From Microbacterium sp. SLBN-154 (GTDB lineage: Bacteria; Actinomycetota; Actinomycetes; Actinomycetales; Microbacteriaceae), in the NCBI RefSeq assembly GCF_006715565.1, contig NZ_VFNL01000001.1, positions 372,001-436,000 on the forward strand: 64,000 nucleotides of DNA. The letters are read 5' to 3'. The notes below the pieces were generated by a model, which saw nothing but the letters and a program-made list of their open reading frames with translations, was not told where the DNA came from and made no database searches. This document shows positions 1 to 9,242 of this stretch, in pieces; positions within the stretch are counted from its first letter, which is position 1, and each line of letters opens with the position of its first letter. The translations under genes were made by a program, and so were the position numbers.

Positions 1-648
1 GACGGCGACGTGATCGCACATGCGCTGGACGAGGTCCATCGAGTGGCTCGAGACGATGACGGTGCCGCCGGTGGCGACGTAGCCGGTGAGGATATCCTGG
101 ATGTTCGCCGCCGACACCGGGTCGACCGACTCGAAGGGCTCGTCGAGGACGAGGACGCGCGGGGCGTGCACGAGCGCACAGGCCAGCGCGATCTTCTTCG
201 TCATGCCCGCGGAGTAGTCCACGACGAGCACGCCGGCGGCCTCGGTCATGTCCAGGAGCGACAGCAGGTCAGCCGTGCGACGCGCGATCTCGTCGTGCGG
301 CAGACCGAAGAGCATGCCGGTGTAGGTCACCAGCTGCTCTCCGGTGAGGCGGTCGAAGAGCTTGACCCCGTCTGCGAGATTTCCGAGCATGCGCTTGGCC
401 TCGACCGGATTCCGCCACACGTCGACCCCGTGGATGAAGGCCTGTCCCGCGTCGGGCTGCAGGAGCCCGGTCGCCATCGAGAGCGTGGTCGTCTTGCCGG
501 CACCGTTGGGTCCGACCAAGCCGTAGAACGACCCGGTCGGGACGGTGAGGGTGAGTGCCTCGACGGCGACCTTCTCGCCGAAACGCTTGTGCAGACCAGT
601 GAGTTGCATCGCCGCCGAGGGCGGTGCGGTGGTGCGGGAATCGTTCAC
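1..648 (-). CDS. ABC transporter ATP-binding protein (3' part outside window)
   Basis: ATPase subunit of an ABC exporter of the DrrA/CcmA type, which would power a separate membrane subunit. The 216 codons visible start at GTG 648; the ATG two bases upstream is followed at once by a stop. Walker A (GPNGAGKTTT) lies near residue 48 and Walker B (VLVLDEPFESVDP) near residue 165. The signature loop reads YSAGMTKKIALA instead of the canonical LSGGQ, as in some drug and antimicrobial-peptide exporters. The C-terminus and any partner permease lie beyond the left edge, so the substrate cannot be inferred. Confidence 0.9.
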   Translation of the reverse strand, partial: MNDSRTTAPPSAAMQLTGLHKRFGEKVAVEALTLTVPTGSFYGLVGPNGAGKTTTLSMATGLLQPDAGQAFIHGVDVWRNPVEAKRMLGNLADGVKLFDRLTGEQLVTYTGMLFGLPHDEIARRTADLLSLLDMTEAAGVLVVDYSAGMTKKIALACALVHAPRVLVLDEPFESVDPVSAANIQDILTGYVATGGTVIVSSHSMDLVQRMCDHVAV

Positions 649-781
649 ATCGCTCCGTCCGTCAACGCGCCGGTATATCAGCGCCCGTACAGCATTCCGG
701 AAACCGCTCGCCGCGGCAACTCGAGAGAGGCGCCCCGGCCGATAGGGTGAGTCCCGCCATCCGCGGAAGGAAGACCCACCC

Positions 782-2107
782 ATGCCCCTCTGGAAGCTGC
801 ACGGAGACGGCCGCACCGTCGCACCCGGAAGCGTCGTCGGCCCGCAGGAACGCCTCAACTGGGGAGCGACGATCGCCCTCGGCATCCAGCACGTCATCGC
901 GATGTTCGGTGCGACGTTCCTCGTTCCGGTGCTCACCGGCTTCCCGGTCTCGACCACGCTGCTCTTCTCCGGCGTCGGCACCCTCCTCTTCCTCCTCATC
1001 ACACGCAACCGTCTGCCCAGCTATCTGGGATCGTCGTTCGCCTTCATCGCCCCCGTCACCGCCGCCACCGCCTCGCAGGGCATGGGCTCGGCGCTGGCGG
1101 GCATCGTCGCCGTCGGCGTGCTGCTCGCCGCTGTCGGCGTCGTGGTCCAGCTCGCCGGTCTCGGCTGGATCGAAAAGCTGATGCCGCCGGTCGTGGCGGG
1201 AGCCATCGTCGCCCTCATCGGCTTCAACCTCGCCCCGGTGGCGTGGGACAGCTATCAGCAGCAGCCGGTGATCGCGACGGTCACCCTGACCGCCGTCATC
1301 CTCTTCAGCGTTCTGTTCCGCGGCTTCCTCGGGCGCATCTCGATCTTCCTCGGTGTCGTGGTGGGGTACGTCGTCGCCCTTCTCGTGGGCGCCGTCGACT
1401 TCACCGCCGTCGGTGAGGCCGCCTGGGTGGGCCTCCCTGAGTTCCAGATCGCCGACTTCGGCTCGCCCGGCACGTGGAGCGTCATCGCGATGTTCCTGCC
1501 CGTCGTGCTGGTGCTCATCGCCGAGAACGTCGGGCACGTCCGTGGCGTGGCGACGATGACGGATGCCTCGGTGAACCGCTCGACCGGACGCGCCCTCATC
1601 GCCGACGGAGCCGCCACCACGCTCGCGGGGTTCTTCGGCGGTTCGGGCACGACGACCTACGGCGAGAACATCGGCGTGATGGCGGCGACGCGGGTGTACT
1701 CCACCGCGGCGTACTGGGTGGCGGGAGCCACCGCCATCCTGCTCAGCCTGTCACCGAAGGTGGGGGCGCTGTTCAACTCGATCCCCGCGGGGGTGCTCGG
1801 GGGTGTCACCACCGCCCTGTACGGGCTGATCGGCATCATCGGCATCAAGATCTGGGTCGACAACCGTGTGGACTTCTCCCGGCCCGTCAACCAGTACACC
1901 GCGGCCGTCGCCCTGGTCGTCGCCATCGCCGGTTTCACCCTCGAGTGGGGCGACTTCCAGCTCGGGGCGATCGTGCTGGGAACGGCCGCGGCGCTCGTGA
2001 TCTATCACCTCGGCAACGCCGTCGCGCGATGGCGTCGGACGGGCGCCGACGACGGTGGCCCGCTTCCGGCGGTGGGACAGCTCGGCGGCGATCCCGTCGA
2101 ACGCTGA
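782..2107 (+). CDS. uraA: NCS2 family uracil/xanthine permease, UraA-like
   Basis: Nucleobase:proton symporter of the NCS2 family in the cytoplasmic membrane, 441 residues, about the family length. It is almost entirely hydrophobic, with 12-14 predicted membrane segments. The motif TTYGENIGVMAATRVYS near residue 295 matches the TM10 substrate-binding motif of UraA, and IAENVGHVRG near residue 243 matches the TM8 glutamate motif. This favours uracil over xanthine. A GGAAGG ribosome site lies upstream of ATG 782. It is monocistronic and convergent with cebR. Uracil specificity is inferred from motif similarity. Confidence 0.9.
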   Translation: MPLWKLHGDGRTVAPGSVVGPQERLNWGATIALGIQHVIAMFGATFLVPVLTGFPVSTTLLFSGVGTLLFLLITRNRLPSYLGSSFAFIAPVTAATASQGMGSALAGIVAVGVLLAAVGVVVQLAGLGWIEKLMPPVVAGAIVALIGFNLAPVAWDSYQQQPVIATVTLTAVILFSVLFRGFLGRISIFLGVVVGYVVALLVGAVDFTAVGEAAWVGLPEFQIADFGSPGTWSVIAMFLPVVLVLIAENVGHVRGVATMTDASVNRSTGRALIADGAATTLAGFFGGSGTTTYGENIGVMAATRVYSTAAYWVAGATAILLSLSPKVGALFNSIPAGVLGGVTTALYGLIGIIGIKIWVDNRVDFSRPVNQYTAAVALVVAIAGFTLEWGDFQLGAIVLGTAAALVIYHLGNAVARWRRTGADDGGPLPAVGQLGGDPVER

Positions 2108-2146
2108 TCCGGGGGCGCTCAGCTGCGGAGTGGGTCGGCAGGGAAG

Positions 2147-3157
2147 TCAGGTCGAGTCGCGCACCACCAGTTCGGTGCCGAGGATCGTGGCGTGCGGCGG
2201 ATTCCGCCCGGCCAGAAGGTCGAGGAGCACCCCCGCCATCTGCTCGCCCTGCTGCAGAGAGGGCTGACGCATCGTCGTGAGGGCCGGCTGCACCGCCACG
2301 GCGATGGGTGAGTCATCGAAGCCGACGACGGCGACGTCTTCGGGAACGCGGCGTCCGGTGCGACGCAGCACCTCCACGGCACCCTGGGCCATGAGGTCGC
2401 TCGCGACGAACAGCCCGTCGAACTCCACCCCGCTGTAGACGATGCGCTCCATCGCGCGCATTCCGCCGTCGGTCGTGAAGTCGCCGTCCTCGGCCGCCAC
2501 CTCCGTGAGTCCCTCCGCTGCCAGCGCCTCGCGGAATCCTGCCAGTCGGTCGACGCCCGCCGCCATCGTCAGTGACCCCGTGATCGTCGCGATGCGACGC
2601 CGGCCCTTCGCGATGAGGTGCGCCGCGGCATCCTTCCCGCCCCGCAGGTTGTCGACGTCGACGTAGTAGTCCAGGGGGCCGAGCCGGGGCGGCCGGCCGC
2701 CGTACACGACCGGGAGAGCGCTGGCGATGCGGTCGAGGAACGTGTCGCTCGTGTGGTGCGACACCACCACCGCCCCGTCGACAGAACCGCTCCGCAGATA
2801 GCTCGTCGTCTTGTCTCCGGGATCGTCGCTGGCGATGAAGAGGTTCAGGACGTAGTCCGAGCGGCTCAGACGACGGTTGATGCCCGACACGATCGCCGCG
2901 AAGAACGGGTCGCCGAAGAAGCGGGTCGTGTCCTCGGGCACGATGAGCGCCACCGCGTGGGTCTGACGGCTGGCAAGGGAGCGGGCCGCGCGATTGGGCA
3001 CGTAGTTCAGATCGGCGATGGCGCGCCGCACCGATTCCAACGCGGCGGGGCTCACCGCCGTCGACCCGTTGACCACGCGCGATACCGTCGACCGGGAGAC
3101 CCCGGCGGCCGCGGCCACCTCTTCGATGGTCGCGGCAGCCCTGGTGTCACTGCTCAT
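2147..3157 (-). CDS. cebR: LacI-family transcriptional regulator, CebR-like
   Basis: Repressor of 336 residues, last gene of the cellobiose operon. It has an N-terminal LacI helix-turn-helix (TIEEVAAAAGVSRSTVSRVV, residues 10-29) with a hinge helix near LASRQ. A periplasmic-binding-protein-like effector domain follows, ending in the typical VVGFDDSPIA region. In Streptomyces, CebR binds a 14-bp TGGGAGCGCTCCCA operator and is released by cellobiose. Three close matches to this operator lie at the operon promoter (8147-8216), so this is the likely cognate repressor. The gene lies 43 bp downstream of bglC in the same orientation. The symbol is assigned from context and operator similarity. Confidence 0.88.
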   Translation of the reverse strand: MSSDTRAAATIEEVAAAAGVSRSTVSRVVNGSTAVSPAALESVRRAIADLNYVPNRAARSLASRQTHAVALIVPEDTTRFFGDPFFAAIVSGINRRLSRSDYVLNLFIASDDPGDKTTSYLRSGSVDGAVVVSHHTSDTFLDRIASALPVVYGGRPPRLGPLDYYVDVDNLRGGKDAAAHLIAKGRRRIATITGSLTMAAGVDRLAGFREALAAEGLTEVAAEDGDFTTDGGMRAMERIVYSGVEFDGLFVASDLMAQGAVEVLRRTGRRVPEDVAVVGFDDSPIAVAVQPALTTMRQPSLQQGEQMAGVLLDLLAGRNPPHATILGTELVVRDST

Positions 3158-3200
3158 GGGATGCCTCCTTGCCCGCGGGGCACCCGCCTCGCGATCGACG

Positions 3201-4700
3201 CTACGACGCGACCTCCGGGTGGACGTCGTCGAGCTCTCGTGCTGCGATGATACGGCGGTACTCGCGGCCGGAGTCCTTCACCGTGCGCGCCTGGGTGTCG
3301 TAGTCGACCCGGACGATGCCGAACCTCTTCTCGTAGCCCCACGCCCACTCGTAGTTGTCCAGCAGCGACCAGTAGAAGTAGCCGCGCACATCGACGCCTG
3401 CCTCGGCGGCGTCCAGCACCGCACCCAGGTGCGCCCGGAGGAACGCCGTGCGCTCCGCATCCGGCACCCGCACCTCGCCGCCGTCGACGATCACGTCGTC
3501 GTCGTAGGCCGCGCCGTTCTCGGTGACGTAGAGCGCGACACCAGCGGGCGCGGCGTATTCGTCCCACGTCCTCTTCAGCAGGCGTGTCAGCCCCTCGGGC
3601 TGCACCTCCCAGTTCATCGCGGTGCGGGCGAGGCCCCGGTCATGCCAGAAGATTCCGTCGGAAGCCGGGAACGGCGACGCGGTCACGCGGTCGGTCGGAG
3701 CGTCGCCGCGCGGCGGGAGCACCGCCGGTTCGGTGCCGCCGACGAGCTCGCCGTGGTAGTAGTTCACGCCGAGGGTGTCGAACGGCGTGCTGATCGCGGC
3801 GAGGTCGCCGGGATGCACAGCCTCGGTGAAGGCGGCGACGGCCGCGGCATCCTTCTTCTCGAAATCCGACAGGATGTCGGCCGGATACGCGCCCCGGAAG
3901 AGGGGGTCGAGGAACCAGCGGTCGAACTGTCCGTCGATCCGACGGGCCGCGTCGACGTCGGCCGGATCGGTCGGATCAGCGGGATCGGCCACCGTGAGGT
4001 TCAGGGTGATCCCGAGCGTCAGCGACGCATCACGGGCGCGGAGCTCGCGGACGGTCTGACCGTGGCCGAGGAGCAGGTGGTGGGAGGCGAGCATGCCCTC
4101 GGTCATGCTGAAGTGCCCGGGGGCGTGGATGCCCGCCGTGTAGCTGAGGAACGACGCGCACCACGGCTCGTTGAGCGTGGTCCACACGTTCACCCGGTCG
4201 CCGAGGGCGTCGTGCATGTCGAGCGCGTACTCGGTGAAGAGGTCGGCGGTGTCGCGGTTCGCCCAGCCGCCCCGCTCCTGCAGTGCCTGCGGCAGGTCCC
4301 AGTGATAGAGCGTCAGCCAGGGGAGGATGCCGGCGTCGAGCAGCTCGTCGACGAGCCGACGGTAGAAGTCGATGCCGGCCGGGTTGAGCGCTCCCCCGTC
4401 CGGACGCACCCGCGACCAGGAGGTCGAGAATCGGTAGGTCTGCAGCCCCATCTCCTTCATCAGCGCCACGTCGTCGCGATAGAGGTGATAGTGGTCGCAC
4501 GCCACGTCGCCGTTGTCGCCGTTGATGACGGCGCCGGGCACCCGGCTGAACGCGTCCCAGATGGAGTCGCGTCGCCCGTCCTCGTGCGCGGCGCCCTCGA
4601 TCTGGTAGGCCGCGGTGGCGGCGCCGAAGAGGAAACCGGGCGGGAAGGCGCGGGCGCTCGTGACAGCGAGGCGAGGGTCCTCGGTGAGGTCGATGGTCAT
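3201..4700 (-). CDS. bglC: Glycoside hydrolase family 1 beta-glucosidase
   Basis: Cytoplasmic beta-glucosidase of 499 residues that would split imported cellobiose or other beta-glucosides to glucose. GH1 hallmarks are visible: the N-terminal PPGFLFGAATAAYQIEG, the acid/base glutamate in TLNEPW, and the nucleophile in YVTENGAAY near residue 390. There is no signal peptide. ATG 4700 follows the permease stop by one base, so it is translationally coupled with the transporter genes cebEFG. Position and family match BglC of Streptomyces ceb loci. The exact aglycone preference is not visible. Confidence 0.92.
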   Translation of the reverse strand: MTIDLTEDPRLAVTSARAFPPGFLFGAATAAYQIEGAAHEDGRRDSIWDAFSRVPGAVINGDNGDVACDHYHLYRDDVALMKEMGLQTYRFSTSWSRVRPDGGALNPAGIDFYRRLVDELLDAGILPWLTLYHWDLPQALQERGGWANRDTADLFTEYALDMHDALGDRVNVWTTLNEPWCASFLSYTAGIHAPGHFSMTEGMLASHHLLLGHGQTVRELRARDASLTLGITLNLTVADPADPTDPADVDAARRIDGQFDRWFLDPLFRGAYPADILSDFEKKDAAAVAAFTEAVHPGDLAAISTPFDTLGVNYYHGELVGGTEPAVLPPRGDAPTDRVTASPFPASDGIFWHDRGLARTAMNWEVQPEGLTRLLKRTWDEYAAPAGVALYVTENGAAYDDDVIVDGGEVRVPDAERTAFLRAHLGAVLDAAEAGVDVRGYFYWSLLDNYEWAWGYEKRFGIVRVDYDTQARTVKDSGREYRRIIAARELDDVHPEVAS

Positions 4701-4701
4701 G

Positions 4702-5631
4702 TCAGCCTTTCACTGCTCCGGCCATGATGCCGCTGATGAGTTGCTTACCCGCGATGACGAAGAGGATCAAGAGCGGGATCGTCGCCATCACGGCGCCGGC
4801 CAGCACGATCGAGTAGTCGATGTAGTATCCCGACTGCAGCTGACTGAGTGCTGTCTGCAGCGTGGGGTTGCTCGGGCTCAACACGATCAGCGGCCAGAGG
4901 TAATCCGTCCACGCCGTCATGAAGGTGAACAGCCCGAGGATCGCCATCGCCGGTCGCGCGGCGGGAACACCGACGGTGAGGAACGTGCGGAACTGGCCCG
5001 CCCCGTCGACACGTGCCGCCTCGATGAGCTCGTCGGGGATGACGTCGACCAGATACTGACGCATGAAGAACACCCCGAAGGCCGTGACCAGGGTGGGAAC
5101 GATGACGGCGCCGATGGTGCCGGTCCAGCCGAGCTCGCGCATGACCATGAACAGCGGGATGATGCCGAGCTGCGTGGGGATCGCCATGGTGGCGATGACG
5201 AAGAGCATGAGTCCGTTGCGGCCGCGGAACTTCAGCTTGGCGAAGGCGTAGCCGGCGATCGTGGAGAACGTCACGACCGAGACGGTGATGACCCCCGAGA
5301 TGACGATCGAGTTGCCGAGCGCCAGCCAGAACGGGATGGCGTCGAGCACACGGGCGGCGTTGGCGAGGAAGTTGCCACCGGGAATGAGCGGAAGCGTCTC
5401 GCCCCGGGTGGCGTTCGTGCCGCTGGCGACCACGAACGACCACCAGAGCGGATAGACGCTGCCGAGGATGAAGGCGGCGAGCAGGCCGTAGGTGAGGAAG
5501 CCCGGACGGCTGCCGATGCCGGCGTTGCCGGTCTCGCGACCGCGCCGGCGTCTGCCGGGTCGCTCCGGCGGATCGTTGTCGAGAGTCTCGACCTGCACCG
5601 CGGGAAGGGGCTCGGGGATGGTGACACTCAT
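4702..5631 (-). CDS. cebG: Sugar ABC transporter permease, CebG-like
   Basis: Inner-membrane permease of a CUT1-class ABC importer, 309 residues, with six predicted membrane helices. The cytoplasmic loop EAARVDGAGQFRTFLTVGVP near residue 205 is the EAA motif that contacts the ATPase. The start is placed at ATG 5631, which overlaps the stop of the upstream permease (ATGA). A longer frame runs upstream but only as proline/arginine-rich shadow sequence. It works with the neighbouring binding protein and second permease. No ATPase gene is present, as is usual for Ceb systems that use the shared MsiK ATPase encoded elsewhere. Confidence 0.9.
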   Translation of the reverse strand: MSVTIPEPLPAVQVETLDNDPPERPGRRRRGRETGNAGIGSRPGFLTYGLLAAFILGSVYPLWWSFVVASGTNATRGETLPLIPGGNFLANAARVLDAIPFWLALGNSIVISGVITVSVVTFSTIAGYAFAKLKFRGRNGLMLFVIATMAIPTQLGIIPLFMVMRELGWTGTIGAVIVPTLVTAFGVFFMRQYLVDVIPDELIEAARVDGAGQFRTFLTVGVPAARPAMAILGLFTFMTAWTDYLWPLIVLSPSNPTLQTALSQLQSGYYIDYSIVLAGAVMATIPLLILFVIAGKQLISGIMAGAVKG

Positions 5632-6692
5632 GCGACGCCTCCGTGGGTGCGGGCCTGACGCCGTGCGATGCGGCGTGCTCTGCGGTCGGATCGGGAGTCG
5701 GATGTCGCGATGCGACGGGCGATCAGGAAGTTGAGGACGCCGAACAGCACGATCAGAAGGAACAGCAGCCACGCGACGGCGGACGCCTCACCGAGGTTCG
5801 TGCGGAAGAAGGCGAGATCCCAGAGGAAGAGGACCATGGTCTGGAACTGGCGGTCGCTCCCGCCGATCCCGCCGGCGGCCGAGACGTCGAACAGGCGCGG
5901 CTCGGCGAAGATCTGCAGCCCGCCGATGGTGGCCGTGATGATGACGAAGATCAGCGTCGGGCGGATTGTCGGGATGGTGATCGAGAAGAAGCGTCGCACC
6001 GGACCCGCACCGTCGATGGCGGCGGATTCGTACAGGTCGCGCGGAACCGCCTGCATGGCGGCGAGGAGGATGAGGGCGTTGTAACCCGTCCACCGGAAGT
6101 TGACCATGATCGCGATCGCGAGATGGCTGAGGAACCGGTCCTGCTTCCACTGCTGGTCGGGGATGCCGAAGATGTTGAGGAGGTTGTTCGCCAGCCCATC
6201 GACGTCGCTGAAGATGCTCGAGAAGATGAGCGCGACCGCGACCGGGGTGACCACGAACGGGAGGAGAACGCTCATCCGCCAGAAGGTCGGGGCGCGCAGG
6301 CCCCGGTCGAGGAGGTACGCGACGATGAGGGCGATCGTGAGCTGCGGGATGGCCGAGAGCAGGAAGATGCTGATGGTGTTGAACACCGCGTTCCAGAACA
6401 TCCGGTCGTTCAGGATCTCGACGAAGTTGCCGAGCCCCACGAAGTCGCCCTGTCCCTGCAGCAGGTCCCAGTCGTACAGCGAGACGTTGAGCGTGTAGAG
6501 CAGCGGAAAGAGGCCGACGACGCCGAACAGCAGGAAGAACGGGGCGACGTAGAGGTAGGGCGAGGCCTTCTGGTCGGCCTTCGACAGACGCTGGCGGAAG
6601 GGGGAGCGGACGGATCGGCGCATCCGATCCTTCGGCTCATCTCGACCGGAATCGGCGGGTGCCGACGCCGGCGACGGCAGAGTCGCGGTCAT
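5628..6692 (-). CDS. cebF: Sugar ABC transporter permease, CebF-like
   Basis: First permease of the CUT1 importer, 354 residues. It has an N-terminal cytoplasmic stretch of about 40 residues, then six predicted membrane helices starting at YLYVAPFFLLFGVVGLFPLL. The EAA-like loop is YESAAIDGAGPVRRFFSIT. ATG 6692 has an AGAGGA ribosome site and fits better than an upstream start in a non-coding-like segment. It lies 76 bp downstream of the binding-protein gene. The family points to disaccharide or oligosaccharide uptake, and context (beta-glucosidase, CebR boxes) to cellobiose. Confidence 0.9.
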   Translation of the reverse strand: MTATLPSPASAPADSGRDEPKDRMRRSVRSPFRQRLSKADQKASPYLYVAPFFLLFGVVGLFPLLYTLNVSLYDWDLLQGQGDFVGLGNFVEILNDRMFWNAVFNTISIFLLSAIPQLTIALIVAYLLDRGLRAPTFWRMSVLLPFVVTPVAVALIFSSIFSDVDGLANNLLNIFGIPDQQWKQDRFLSHLAIAIMVNFRWTGYNALILLAAMQAVPRDLYESAAIDGAGPVRRFFSITIPTIRPTLIFVIITATIGGLQIFAEPRLFDVSAAGGIGGSDRQFQTMVLFLWDLAFFRTNLGEASAVAWLLFLLIVLFGVLNFLIARRIATSDSRSDRRARRIARRQARTHGGVA

Positions 6693-6768
6693 GTGCAGTT
6701 CCTCTCGCGGAGAGATGGTCGGGGCCCCCGGGCTGTCCGCCCGGAGGCCCCGTGTCATCCGATCGGCC

Positions 6769-8079
6769 TCAGCCGACCAGTTCGTTCAGCAGCTGGAGCG
6801 CCCGCTGCCAGGCACCCTGCGTGTCGGTCTCGCCCAGGTCGAGCGCCTTCAGCGCGGGACCGAAGACGTTCTCCTGGATGACGGAGTCCTCCGGGCCCTT
6901 GTACTGCGCTTCGACGCCGACGGCGCGCTCGGCGAGGATCGCGCCGGTGGGTGCGTCGTTGAAGAACGGGTTGGGAGTCGCCTCCGCCGCCAGGGTCTCC
7001 TGCGCCTCGACGGTGCTCGGGAAGTTGCCCGCTGCGGCGGACTGCTTCACCTGCTGCGCGGGCTGGGTGAGCCAGTCCGCGAGCTTGGCCGCCTCTTCCT
7101 TGTGCTCCGACGTCTCGGGAACGGTCAGGAAGGCGCCACCCCAGTTCGCCGGGCCACCGGGGAAGACGTTGGCGAAGTCCCATCCGTTGTCCTCATCGCC
7201 ACCGGCCCCCTCGATCGAGCCCTTCATGACGCCCAGCATCCACCCGGGGCAGATGAACGTCGCGAATGTCCCGTCGAGGAACGATTCGCCGCTGTTCCAG
7301 TCCCATGCCGCCTGTGCCGCCGAAAGCCCGTCCTCGGTCGCCGCGCCCAGAAGCTCGAACCGCTCCTCGAGTTCGGTGTTGCCCTCGACGTTCAGCTCGC
7401 CGTCGGTGGTGTAGTAGCCCTCGGGGAGCTGGTTGACCATGGCGTTCCAGACGAAGCCGGAGTGGTCGTACCAGGCGTTCCCGGTGGCCTCGCTGTACTG
7501 ACGGCCGACGTCGAAGTAGTTCTCCCAGTCGCCCTCGAGAAGAGTCGCGACCTCTTCACGGTCGGTGGGCAGACCCGCCGCCTCGAAGGCGGGTGCGTTG
7601 TAGCAGATGCCCTGCGGGCCGATGTCGGTGCCGTAACCGATGACGCGGCCCTCGGGATCGGTCGCCTGGTCGTACTTCCACTCGAGCCAGTCGCTCTTGC
7701 GGTCTTCGATGCCGTAGTCGCGCAGGTCGACGAACTGGTCGGAGACGCCCATGATCTGACCGAGCCAGCCCTCTTCGACCGCCACGACGTCGGAGAGTCC
7801 TGATCCCGCCCCGATCTTGGTGAAGGCGTCGGTGCGGGCGTTGCCGCCCGTGTCGATGTTGGTGGCCTCGATGGTGATGCCGGGGTTGGCCTCTTCGTAC
7901 TCGGTGTACAGGTCGTCGTAGCCGAACGTGCCGAAGGTGGTGACCGTGAGGGTGATGTCCTCGCCGGCCTCGCCGCCTGCGGCGTCGCCGCCGGAGGAGC
8001 TGCAGCCCGCGAGAACGAGGGCGGTGGATGATGCGATCGCAGCCGCGACGGCCGCTTTGCGCATGGTGGATGACGTCAC
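6769..8079 (-). CDS. cebE: Extracellular sugar-binding lipoprotein, CebE-like
   Basis: Solute-binding protein of the cellobiose-type ABC importer, 436 residues, anchored to the outer face of the membrane. The signal peptide ends in a lipobox (VLAGC), with the modified cysteine near residue 26. The mature part is a family 1 extracellular solute-binding domain. GTG 8079 is chosen because an AAAGGAG ribosome site (8085-8091) lies exactly 5 nt upstream; GTG 8085 would overlap that site, and ATG 8064 is about 20 nt away. It is the first gene of the operon, under the promoter and CebR boxes at 8147-8216. Confidence 0.9.
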   Translation of the reverse strand: MTSSTMRKAAVAAAIASSTALVLAGCSSSGGDAAGGEAGEDITLTVTTFGTFGYDDLYTEYEEANPGITIEATNIDTGGNARTDAFTKIGAGSGLSDVVAVEEGWLGQIMGVSDQFVDLRDYGIEDRKSDWLEWKYDQATDPEGRVIGYGTDIGPQGICYNAPAFEAAGLPTDREEVATLLEGDWENYFDVGRQYSEATGNAWYDHSGFVWNAMVNQLPEGYYTTDGELNVEGNTELEERFELLGAATEDGLSAAQAAWDWNSGESFLDGTFATFICPGWMLGVMKGSIEGAGGDEDNGWDFANVFPGGPANWGGAFLTVPETSEHKEEAAKLADWLTQPAQQVKQSAAAGNFPSTVEAQETLAAEATPNPFFNDAPTGAILAERAVGVEAQYKGPEDSVIQENVFGPALKALDLGETDTQGAWQRALQLLNELVG

Positions 8080-8146
8080 GATCACTCCTTTGTGGGTGGG
8101 TAAGCACGATGCTGTGTCGGCGACACGGTGCAGGTTGACGTTCCCG

Positions 8147-8216
8147 TGGAACCGCTCCCACGGATTGCGGATGACGCTATGGGATCGCTCTCACAGCTGT
8201 CAAGGGAGCGCTCCCA
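8147..8216 (-). promoter_or_regulatory. ceb operon promoter with three CebR-like operators
   Basis: Reading the minus strand, a -35 TTGACA (8198-8203) and a -10 TAGCGT (8174-8179) are 18 bp apart. Three 14-bp near-palindromes resemble the Streptomyces CebR box TGGGAGCGCTCCCA. The first, at 8203-8216, differs at one position and touches the -35. The second, at 8180-8193, differs at two and fills the spacer. The third, at 8147-8160, differs at two and lies downstream of the -10. This layout fits tight repression by the LacI-family protein encoded at the end of the operon. Confidence 0.75.
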
Positions 8217-8277
8217 AGAAGATGGGTAACGATCAGGTCACGACGGCGAGCGGGGGGTCGAGCCGTAAGATGTCGGT

Positions 8278-8526
8278 GTGCCCACCATCGTCGTCGACGT
8301 CATGCCCAAGGCCGAGCTGCTCGACCCGCAGGGGAAGGCCGTCGCCGGAGCCCTCACGCGGCTCGGCGTCGACCGCTTCTCGGGTGTGCGGATCGGCAAG
8401 CGTTTCGAATTGACCGTCGACGGGGAGGTCGATGACGAGACCCTCGCCACGGCCCGCCGCATCGCCGCCGAGGTGCTCTCCAACGACGTGATCGAAGACG
8501 TCGTCGGCGTGGAGGTCGTGGAGTGA
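8278..8526 (+). CDS. purS: Phosphoribosylformylglycinamidine synthase, PurS subunit
   Basis: Small PurS subunit (82 residues) of the three-part FGAM synthase of de novo purine synthesis, which structures the PurL-PurQ complex and aids ammonia transfer. The typical PurS body is visible: [17 protein letters not shown] at residues 6-22, then [10 protein letters not shown], with a C-terminal [12 protein letters not shown]. It starts at GTG 8278. A TAAGAT -10-like element 7 bp upstream leaves almost no leader, so a leaderless transcript is possible. Its stop overlaps the purQ start, so the two are coupled. purL is not in the window. Confidence 0.95.
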   Translation: MPTIVVDVMPKAELLDPQGKAVAGALTRLGVDRFSGVRIGKRFELTVDGEVDDETLATARRIAAEVLSNDVIEDVVGVEVVE

Positions 8527-9227
8527 CCGCCCGTATCGGCGTCATCACCTTCCCCGGGAGTCTCGACGACGTCGACGCCCGCCGCGCTGTGCGTCTGGCC
8601 GGCGGTGAGCCGGTCGCCCTCTGGCACGGCTCGCACGACCTCGAAGGCGTGGACGCCCTCATCCTCCCCGGTGGCTTCAGCTACGGCGACTACCTGCGTG
8701 CCGGGGCGATCGCCGCCCTCGCGCCCATCATGTCGGAGGTCACCGACGCCGCGCGGGGCGGGATGCCCGTGCTGGGCATCTGCAACGGCTTCCAGATGCT
8801 CGTCGAGGCGCACCTCCTCCCCGGCGGCCTCATCCGCAACGCCCACCAGCAGTTCATCCGCCGCGACCAGCGTCTTCGCGTCGAGAGCGCGTCGACGGCG
8901 TGGACATCCGACTTCGCCGACGGCGAAGAGATCGTCATCCCGCTGAAGAACGCCGACGGCGGCTACATCGCCGACGCCGACACCCTCGCGCGCATCGAGG
9001 GCGAGGGCCTCGTCGCCTTCCGCTACCTGGGCGTGAACCCCAACGGGTCGCTCAACGACATCGCGGGTCTGCGCAACGAGCGCGGCAACGTCGTGGGGCT
9101 CATGCCCCACCCCGAGCACGCCGTCGAGGAGGGTTTCGGCCCCGACACCCGTCTCGCGATGCGTTCGGGAGTCGACGGCCGCCGGTTCTTCACCTCGGCG
9201 ATCGCGTCGCTCGTCGCCGCGGCCTGA
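8523..9227 (+). CDS. purQ: Phosphoribosylformylglycinamidine synthase, glutaminase subunit PurQ
   Basis: Class I glutamine amidotransferase subunit, 234 residues, that supplies ammonia to PurL for FGAR to FGAM conversion. The nucleophilic cysteine lies in [11 protein letters not shown] near residue 86, and the His-Glu pair in MPHPEHAVE near residue 196. [12 protein letters not shown] at the N-terminus is typical of the family. GTG 8523 overlaps the purS stop codon by three bases. Length and motifs are complete, and purS neighbours it as expected. Confidence 0.96.
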   Translation: MTARIGVITFPGSLDDVDARRAVRLAGGEPVALWHGSHDLEGVDALILPGGFSYGDYLRAGAIAALAPIMSEVTDAARGGMPVLGICNGFQMLVEAHLLPGGLIRNAHQQFIRRDQRLRVESASTAWTSDFADGEEIVIPLKNADGGYIADADTLARIEGEGLVAFRYLGVNPNGSLNDIAGLRNERGNVVGLMPHPEHAVEEGFGPDTRLAMRSGVDGRRFFTSAIASLVAAA

Positions 9228-9242
9228 GCCGCGGCGAGCGGG

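Noticed and set aside
3018-4727. A 569-codon plus-strand open frame opposite the beta-glucosidase
   Set aside because: The GH1 active-site motifs on the other strand prove the coding direction, and the plus frame is His/Arg/Val-rich shadow.
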